Source: Lindgomyces ingoldianus (Eukaryota > Ascomycota > Dothideomycetes > Pleosporales > Lindgomycetaceae). From it: DNA of 64,000 nucleotides. The DNA is taken from NCBI RefSeq assembly GCF_010093535.1, contig NW_022985162.1, positions 444,402 through 508,401 of the forward strand, in the 5' to 3' direction. Both the position numbers and the translations under genes were made by a program. The notes below the pieces were generated by a model. The model did not search any database, was not told where the DNA came from, and saw nothing but the letters and a program-made list of their open reading frames with translations. Positions 56,611-64,000 of this stretch are shown piece after piece (the first letter of the stretch is position 1; every line of letters begins with the position of its first letter).

Positions 56611-59600
56611 ATGCCTCGCAACGAAGCGGTACGTCTATTCACGCAATACGAGATCAACTAAGATCTAGCCCAATTGCTAATGTTTGATGCTCAGGTATCG
56701 CCGCTGCGCATAAACAAAACGCCAACGGCATCACCAGCCAAAGGTGGCTCTTTCTCCCGCCCGCTCTCTGAGATTGGGTCCACCGAACATAGAAGGAACT
56801 CCCCGAGCTTCAACCAAACAACGAAGGTATTATCGAGCTCCATTCCTTCTCCCTCGCCGCCCCTAACGTGGCCCAGAAAATCATGTTTACCAAGGAGTCC
56901 TCTCCATTCGATGCCTCACCCTTCACCAATAGCCCGCGCCTGTTCTGGAAGGAGCAGACCATCTCGCCGAAAGCCCGATTTGGATCCGAAAACGACTACG
57001 AGCGCGAACCCTCGCTGTCGCCAAAGCGCTCCTCCATTGAGAACCTCAAGAAGGCTTCCCGAGTCAAGAACAGCAGCATGTTTGCCCGCGAGCAGAAGAA
57101 CGAGTACGACCCCGCTTCCTGCCAGCCGTTCGAGCGACCACTTGCTGCCGGTCGCCCCTTGAGCACGCAAGTGCAGGGCAATGCTTACGGCGGAACCGGC
57201 CTCACCGGCCTCCGTAAACAAGACGAGAAGTTTCGGAGCCATCGGCGCGGCGAGAGTCTGAGCAAAATTCCCACTCTTAGCCCATCTAAGACATCTCCTG
57301 GCAAGCTCCAAACCTTGTCAGCGTATACTTCTCCAGCGAAGGAGAAGCCGTCTCCCAATGAGGGACGTACCTCCCCAAGCAAGTCCTCTCTTGTTAGCCA
57401 TGGCCGGTTCAACTCAATTGAATACAATCCGGACTCCAGCATGTGGTCTGAGGACGACGAGCAGCTCAAGCACGAGACCCCTCGCCCATTGCGCCGCCAT
57501 GCTAAGAGCGTGACCTTTGATGCTGCTCCTCCCACAATCAACGAGTACGAGATGGTGACGCCCGATCCGTCATCTATCGCATCTGGCTCACGAGAGGGCA
57601 GCTATGAGTCCGAGGAGGATGAAGATATGAGTTTCGATCAGGATGATAGCTTCGATGCCTCTCTCGAAGATACCGACAAGACTCCAGTCGTGCTTCCTGA
57701 AGATTGGCGCCACATGAGCCCAGAAGCTGCCAACACGTCGCTTGCGGATACTTTTGATGATCCATTCGATGGTCGCGACAATAGCCCAATGCCGAGTGCT
57801 CGTCCCAATGGCGTCACGAAGCCGAACAGTTCACGCCATGGTTCGACCAATTCTGACGGCGAATCAAGGCCACTTCCCCCCCTGCCAGGATTGGAAGCGT
57901 ACAATGACCATCGTCGACGCGATTCAAGCATCGGTCTGTCAGCTGCTGCAGAACGCGCAAGCGGCAACCGTCGATCGCTCCCTCAGCTTCCGCAAGCCGC
58001 GGGATTTTCCAAGTCCGATCTTCTAAGCATGCGAGAGGGATCCATGTCCCTTGAGGATAGGCTGCGTCTTATGAATTTTGACGACGAGCGTAACACCAGT
58101 ACTCCTACTCAAGAGAGCCACGACACCACGAAGAAGGAGTTGGGTCTCGGAATCCAAGTCCAAGAGATTGAGGCTGATGACGCGACCGAGTCCGAGATTA
58201 CGGTTGATGGTCCCAAAGTACAACGGATCTCTCGCGAATCTATTCTCCGCAAGGTTAAGAGCCGCAACTTCGACGAATACGACAGCTACAACTATGATGT
58301 CGAGTCAAGTCCAGAGCGCAGCTATGGCGACTTAGCTGATCTAGATCCGGATGTTCCTATTCCCTCCCGTGAAGCTTCCTCCAACTTCGATGAACATCCT
58401 CGACAGCCTGCGGCAAACCCTGACGACGATGGTGATAGCGTCCTTGACGCCTACTCCATGGCTGAGACTACTGATATGTACACTGAAACCTCAGTGCTCG
58501 AATATGAGCGCGATGGCTCTGTCATTCGTCATGAGATTAAGAATGAACCCCAGGATGATGATGATACAAGCCAGTACTCACCTCAACCGGACGAACAACC
58601 GACCTCTCAGAGCACAATTGATTCGGATGGACCACCGACACCTACAGCATCGAATCCATCGCCTTTGGCGGCTGAGAAGGAAACAAAGCGAAACGAAATG
58701 TTTTCTTCCTTTAACGACGACGATCTGCAGCTACGGCTAGATCCATTCAAGGATTCTTGCAAGACCGCTCCCAGTCCGTTTGATTCCGCACCTAAGATTG
58801 GAGCGATGCGGCAATTTTTGCACCGTCCTGCCACACCTGAGGAGTCAGATATACAGCTTGAAGAGCCGGGCACTCCTGACTCAGTCATCCGTCATCCAGT
58901 AGTAATCTCACCCCCCGAACGAGATTCGCCAATCGTTCCTGAGCCAGTCGCAACAATCAAAGGTGCTGGCGGCAGGCTCAAGACACGCCCATCTCTTGCT
59001 CCATCAGATATCGAAACTATGGCAGCAGCCAGGCGCAAGGTCAGCGGTGAACGTCCTCCCCCAGTCCCAGAGCGAAGCCCTAAACGCCAGTCTCTTAGCC
59101 TTGACTTTGGTCACATTGAAGAGGGCGACTCTCAGGGAGAGAACAGCGATGGATCAAACAAGGAGAATCTCATGCTTGATATTCCCATTGGTGACGATGC
59201 GAATGATCTCAGCTTCGGGCTAGACAGGGAATTCGAGAACATTATCGAGGCCCAGAAGGTACAAGACCTTTTTCCTTTACCCTCTTTTGCCAGCTTTCCA
59301 ACATCTACTGCGGCCACAACAGATGGGGCCAAGTATATGTCTGGAGAGGGGTTTGTCTATACATACAGTCCAACTAACGGCTATATCCGCGAGCAGAAGG
59401 GGTATCTTATGCGACAGAACACCAAAGTCGTCGTTGCCACTGCTCGCAACTTTAGTGATAGCAGCAATGAGCATGCTGCTGAAGGGAAGCCTGCAGCCGA
59501 GAGGGTCTCAAAGTCTGCAAACAGCAGCCCACGAAAGACAAGCGCTGAACGCAAGCCCGCATGGACAACCGAACCTTGGAATGGTAAGATGAGGAGACGG

Positions 59601-61307
59601 AGTATTCGAACAACCTCGGGTTCGCGTCGTGCCGCTGCTAATAGTGTTGCGCCTCCTCTTCCTGGCCAAGAATCTGCCGTCACGGGTGGCCTTGACTCGG
59701 TTGCCGAGCAGAATGGCCAAGAGGATGACTTTGAAGATGGTGCGGAGAGGGGTAGATTATTCGTCAAGGTTGTTGGGGTTAAAGACCTTGACCTTCCCCT
59801 GCCAAAGAGTAAGCTGTTTCCAATTCCTGGTTTAGAGAACATGTTTGCTTACAATGCCGTGCAGCTGAACGCACATGGTTTCAACTCACACTTGACAATG
59901 GCTTGCATTGCGTGACCACGTCATGGTTGGAGCTCGGTCACAACGCGCCCATTGGACAAGAATTCGAACTTGTTGTGCTCGACGATCTCGAATTCCAACT
60001 TACTCTCCAGACTAAGCTCGAGCCTCCTGCCCAACCTCAAGTCACTGCCGCGCCGGCTAAAGTGATCAATCACAAGAAGTCACACTCTGCCTTCCGTAAT
60101 CTGCTCTCCTCTCCGAAGAAGCGAAAGGAGGCAGAGAGGAAACTGCAAGAAGAGAATGAGCGCCTAGCACTGAAACAGCAACAGGAGGCTCAGGCCAAGC
60201 TCAACCGCCAACCTACTGCGTGGGACCTGTTGCATGATTTGGTCGGGCCAGATGGCTCATTCGCACGTGCCTACGTTTGCCTCAAGAATCACGAGAATCA
60301 AGCATATGGTCGTCCTCTCAATGTCGATATTCCTTGCTTCAACGAGTGGGCTGTCGATGAGGCCGGTATGAGCAGCGTCAAGAGCAAACGCGGTGGTGTC
60401 GTGCGACGACCTCCGTACCGTGTTGGAAAGCTCGCCTTGCAGCTTCTCTATGTCCCCAAACCGAAAAGTGCCAAGGATGAAGACATGCCTAAGAGCATGA
60501 GTGCTTGTGTGCGAGAACTGAAGGATGCTGAAGAAATCAAACAGAAGAACTGGGAGGGTCATTTAAGTCAACAGGGTGGTGACTGCCCGGTTAGTAGCTC
60601 ACACTATATTTGCCCGCTCAAAGGACATGTTCTAATGACCGTACTAGTACTGGCGCCGCCGCTTCTTCCGTCTCAATGGCACAAAATTGACGGCCTATCA
60701 CGAGGCTACACATCAACCTCGTGCAACCATCAATCTTGCCAAAGCAACCAAACTCATCGACGACAAGTCTGCTCTCCAACAACCTTCTTCGACCAAGAAT
60801 GGCGGACGTCGTAAGTCTGCCTTCGCGGAAGAAGAGGAAGGCTACATGTTCGTTGAGGAAGGATTCCGCATCCGCTTTGCGAATGGCGAAGTTATTGACT
60901 TCTACGCCGATAATGCGGCCCAGAAGGACGAATGGATGAAAGTCTTGTCGGAGTGTGTGGGTAAGGATGTCAATAGCGGCAAAGGCTGGACAGACATGAT
61001 TCTTGACAAGGAGCGGCGGGAAAAGATGCGCTCACAGCTTTCTCCTCAGTTAGCTCAAGCTAAAGCACTCCGGGAGAATGCGAATGCGGCTCAGCAACAG
61101 TCGCGTCCGAGATCTCAACCTACACATGAGAGCGGAGCGAGGACGGCGCCCTCAAGTCCGGTAAAACATGGCCATGCTAGAACACAGTCTCATGCTCCTC
61201 CTCCACCAGTTGAGAAGGATGCACGGCATAGAAGCGGTGTCCCGAGGCAGAGGGAATCTGGAAAGGGATCGGGAAGGAGAGATCAGGTTCGATCGATGAT
61301 CTTCTAA
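56611..61307 (+). CDS. BUD4: Bud4/anillin-like septation protein with PH domain
   Basis: Septin-associated scaffold placed at septation sites. 1488 residues in five exons: 56611-56628, 56695-56826, 56877-59808, 59865-60589, 60648-61307. The N-terminus reads MPRNEA then VSPLRINKTPTASPAKGG over the first intron, as in fungal Bud4. A long acidic disordered middle carries many SP/TP sites. The C-terminus has the anillin-homology region (RGRLFVKVVGVKDLDLPLPK, joined by splicing to TERTWFQLTLDNG) and a PH domain (YWRRRFFRLNGTKLTAYHEA through FYADNAAQKDEWMKVL). A first coding exon of only 18 nt rests on the ATG and a GTACGT donor. The tail is basic and disordered, ending RDQVRSMIF. Confidence 0.92.
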
Positions 61308-62469
61308 GTGACACTCACCCTCACTTTCTCATTTCTTTGAGTCCACATTCTGTCTTTGGATACCAAACTTCACCTTTAGGGAAATTGATGACAAAGGTGC
61401 TGAGCGCCAATGTTGCGGAGATTAATGTTGATATAACATTTCGGAACACTTTCGATCGTTTTGGCAAACTGTATAGCTCGACTAGATCGCTTGACATCTG
61501 TCTCCTTTCTTACCTTCGCGTTCGTAGTTGCGGCTAGGGTTCTGGGGTCGGAATAGGGCAGCGGCTGGTGGGAGGTGTAGGGTGACGGTTGTGGTTGGGC
61601 GGGGGTGGGCGTATTATTCTTTTCTCTGTCTGTTATTGCTTGAGTCTTTATTGGTTTTCACGGCGTCGGTGGTACGTTCTCACGAATATCGCCTCTGTGT
61701 AATGATGATTGGATGACGTTGCAGAGGGTGTAGTGAGAGGGCTAGAATATACTTCTTCAAAAATCTCTTTCCTCTTGCTTGTCGTGATCGCAATTGTCGT
61801 CGGCAAAGTGTGTCAATGTTTGATACATGTGGAGTGACTGATTTTACTAAGGCTAGAAGTTTGACTATTCAGCTACGTATGTATGGGTAAGCTTGCTCTC
61901 GCACTTGTGACGATGTAGTATGGATGCGGTGGCCCTGTTTGCCTCCTCCCCTTCGCCCACCCCAAAAAACAACTAGGAATATATGTCTATGCACGCATGT
62001 CTCACATGTATTCTTTGGACTTGCAATTTATTGGGTTCCTTGCTGTGTGACTTGAGGACGTCGAGCAAACACTTTCTACTCCGAGAGTACAAACATGATG
62101 TGCGGTCATGTTCGCACCCTTCAACGACGAAGCTTCTCTTTAGACTGGATGGGTTTGATCCTGTCTGAGGTTCTCGCTTTTTTCTAAATACTCTCCCTCT
62201 ATATCCATTTGCGTGGAAATCTGAAGGCATTTGCATGCATGATGGGGTTGTAATGGGACTGATTGTGACGCCGTTCTGAACTGTTCCTCCCCTAGTTTCT
62301 TTCGAAGACATCTAAGGTACGTTCCCACTCTGTCCCGCCCCCCTAAGTTAAGAATTACGCCCCTATCGAATACTTCCGCTCACGCTCACACATATTAACA
62401 GGACTAACATCAGCAGCCTCGTATCCCATCTCATCTCCTATCTAAACCACCTCCATCATCCACCATACT
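61308..62469. other. Intergenic
   Basis: 3' flank of BUD4 and promoter of the glycine-rich gene; nothing recognised. Confidence 0.5.
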
Positions 62470-64000
62470 ATGGGAGCAAGCTATTCGTACCCCCCACCCC
62501 CGCTCGTCGAAGTCACAGGCCCGCGCTCCAAAATCTTCGTTCCGGCCGGGAGCAGTTTTTCCTTCCATCCACCAGCCGATATTCGCATTCCTCCGTTTCC
62601 ACCCCTGCCATTACATAAACATCTGTATCAATATAATCATCGAGGAGGCCGGAATAGATATAGTGGTGGAACAGGAGGACCTGGTGGTGGTAGAGAGAGA
62701 GGTAGAAGAGGAGGTAGAGCGCGCTATAATCCCTCCGAATATTCAGACGCGGTATCGAGTTTAAGTGACCAGTATATCAATTCAGATAGTGAAATGGATC
62801 ATCGAGAACGGAAATATAAACAGGCTGCTGCGGGTGGTAGAAGGAGACAGGCTGGTACTGGAGTTCCGACGTTTGTGCCTGTGAGGGGAGGAAGGGAGGG
62901 AAGAGGTTTGGGAGGGTTCATGACTCCGCCAGGTAGTCCGAAGATGGCTGGAGGATTGGGCATGGGAAGGAGGTATCCGGGAGGTTTGAGAGGTGGTGCT
63001 GCGGGAGGAGCGACGAGGGATTATTTTGATAATGGTGGTGGGGGGGGGATGGGGACCCCTGGAGTAGGCATGGACATGTATGCGCCAACTCAGGGAGCGG
63101 GAGCGGGGGGTATGGTGCCGGGTGCGGCAATGGGAATGAACCCCGGCATCCCAGCTACAGGACTTGCAAACCAACCCCAACTCCAACCCCGCCGTCACCC
63201 TCCCATGGGTGGCGTCGTTGTCCCGGAAGGTGCAACGGCCGCTCAACCTGCCGCTCCCCCCAAAACCCCCATGAACCCCAGTGCCGTCCTAACCCGCCAC
63301 AACGAGGCGCCGCAACGAGGCTCCGGCCAAGAATGGGTTCCTGGCGACGACTTCCTCGACGGCTGCATCTGTACCACGAATTGCATGTGTCGAAAAGGCC
63401 ACCGGGTGCTATATCGACGGCGCGGAGAAGACGGGACTGATTTCGGGGAAATACGGTATGTGCCTAAGGACCGGCGGGATTGTGGTGATCATTCTGGCTG
63501 CATTGGTCAAGGGGGGCAAAATGTGGGTTCTGTGGATGGGGACGGACGGAAGAGAGGAGAGAGGGAAAGAGAGAAGGAGGGAGAAGGAAGACCTCGATCG
63601 GCACCCGAAGGCCACTGCGCGGCACTCCGACGGGAATCCAAGATTTCGGATCGCAATACCAAGGCTTGGATAGGTGTCAAGCTAGATGATCTCGCCGAAA
63701 TGGTTGGCGATATGCACCAGAAAATGACGGACGAGGCTATGCGAAAAGAAGCTTTGGCAGCAGTGAGAAATCCAAGGTTCACGGATCCGGCGCTCGGGGG
63801 TATTGGAATGGGAGACCTGAGGACGGGTGATGTAGGTAGTAGAATGCAGAGGCCTGGGATTGCAGGAGCTACGGGAATGAATATGATGAATCCTGCAAGG
63901 GGGCCTGCTGGGATGCGAGGAGGCATGCCCGCTGGAATGGGAGGACCAATGGGAGGAAGACCGTTAGGTGGAATGGCTATGGATGTGAATGAGGGTATGG
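62470..64000 (+). CDS. Glycine/methionine-rich protein with CxC motif, 3' truncated
   Basis: Frame open from the ATG at 62470 to the window edge, 510 codons visible, no stop. N-terminus MGASYSYPPPPLVEVTGPRS, an RG/RGG-rich stretch (RGGRNRYSGGTGGPGGGRER), a Met/Gly/Pro-rich disordered section, then a compact conserved-looking segment near residues 290-345: FLDGCICTTNCMCRKGHRVL followed by CGDHSGC, with six cysteines and a histidine that could bind zinc. A helical region (LDDLAEMVGDMHQKMTDEAM) comes next, then more Gly/Met repeats. A GTATGT donor-like string near 63453 could be an intron, but the frame continues sensibly without it. RGG content suggests RNA binding; no named family. Confidence 0.78.
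   Translation, partial: MGASYSYPPPPLVEVTGPRSKIFVPAGSSFSFHPPADIRIPPFPPLPLHKHLYQYNHRGGRNRYSGGTGGPGGGRERGRRGGRARYNPSEYSDAVSSLSDQYINSDSEMDHRERKYKQAAAGGRRRQAGTGVPTFVPVRGGREGRGLGGFMTPPGSPKMAGGLGMGRRYPGGLRGGAAGGATRDYFDNGGGGGMGTPGVGMDMYAPTQGAGAGGMVPGAAMGMNPGIPATGLANQPQLQPRRHPPMGGVVVPEGATAAQPAAPPKTPMNPSAVLTRHNEAPQRGSGQEWVPGDDFLDGCICTTNCMCRKGHRVLYRRRGEDGTDFGEIRYVPKDRRDCGDHSGCIGQGGQNVGSVDGDGRKRGEREREKEGEGRPRSAPEGHCAALRRESKISDRNTKAWIGVKLDDLAEMVGDMHQKMTDEAMRKEALAAVRNPRFTDPALGGIGMGDLRTGDVGSRMQRPGIAGATGMNMMNPARGPAGMRGGMPAGMGGPMGGRPLGGMAMDVNEGM

Noticed and set aside
1..64000. tRNA, rRNA or CRISPR features
   Set aside because: No tRNA A/B-box pair, rRNA segment or spaced repeat array was recognised by eye; tRNAscan-SE or Infernal would be needed to exclude small RNAs.

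Overview
This window is nuclear DNA of a filamentous ascomycete (Pezizomycotina). Genes sit on both strands, are mostly split by short introns (47-75 nt, a few of 95-350 nt) with GTRNGT-type donors and CTAAC or CTGAC branch sites, and the protein set is typical of these fungi (Bud4, Mrh4, Ste14, Zn2Cys6 regulator, GPI-anchored and small secreted cysteine proteins). A Leotiomycetes-like host is my inference from protein flavour, not something the sequence proves. An assembly gap (875 N) lies at 18389-18388+875. All exon structures were worked out by eye from splice consensus, frame continuity and family conservation, and none has been tested against RNA.

Layout. 1-17.5 kb: the 3' part of an amino-acid/choline/GABA permease, a GPI-anchored cysteine-rich protein, an orphan four-TM membrane protein, a D-amino-acid oxidase, the Sec61 beta subunit (start codon alone in its own exon), a conserved low-complexity protein, an F-box protein and a small four-TM protein. 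18.0-19.6 kb: a terminal-inverted-repeat transposon with an 8-10 bp target duplication, whose centre is the assembly gap. 20.5-30 kb: a metabolic stretch with a xylose-reductase-type aldo-keto reductase, a PTGR/CurA-type MDR reductase, a Zn2Cys6 regulator, and the divergent pair Ste14 methyltransferase / maltose-type O-acetyltransferase. 31-34 kb: a secreted Gln/Gly/Ala-repeat protein with a GC-AG intron, and a small secreted protein. 36.5-37.7 kb: a mutated Tc1/mariner element. 38.1-42.4 kb: a 1287-residue fusion of a cholesterol-oxidase-like GMC oxidoreductase to an alpha/beta hydrolase. 43-47.3 kb: a RING / three ZZ-like fingers / SH3 protein and a secreted cysteine protein. 47.8-53 kb: a gene-poor, decayed island with two diverged copies of an unknown domain and a broken patatin-TPR gene that lacks the NB-ARC domain expected of a fungal NLR. 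54.2-64 kb: core genes again: MRH4 and BUD4 (divergent), then a glycine-rich protein running off the window.

The genes do not form one pathway; no PKS, NRPS, terpene synthase or P450 is visible, so this is not a classical metabolite cluster. The most unusual items are the patatin-TPR relic, the oxidase-hydrolase fusion, the TIR element with target duplication, the duplicated unknown domain, and the long ATG-less frame joined to Ste14.
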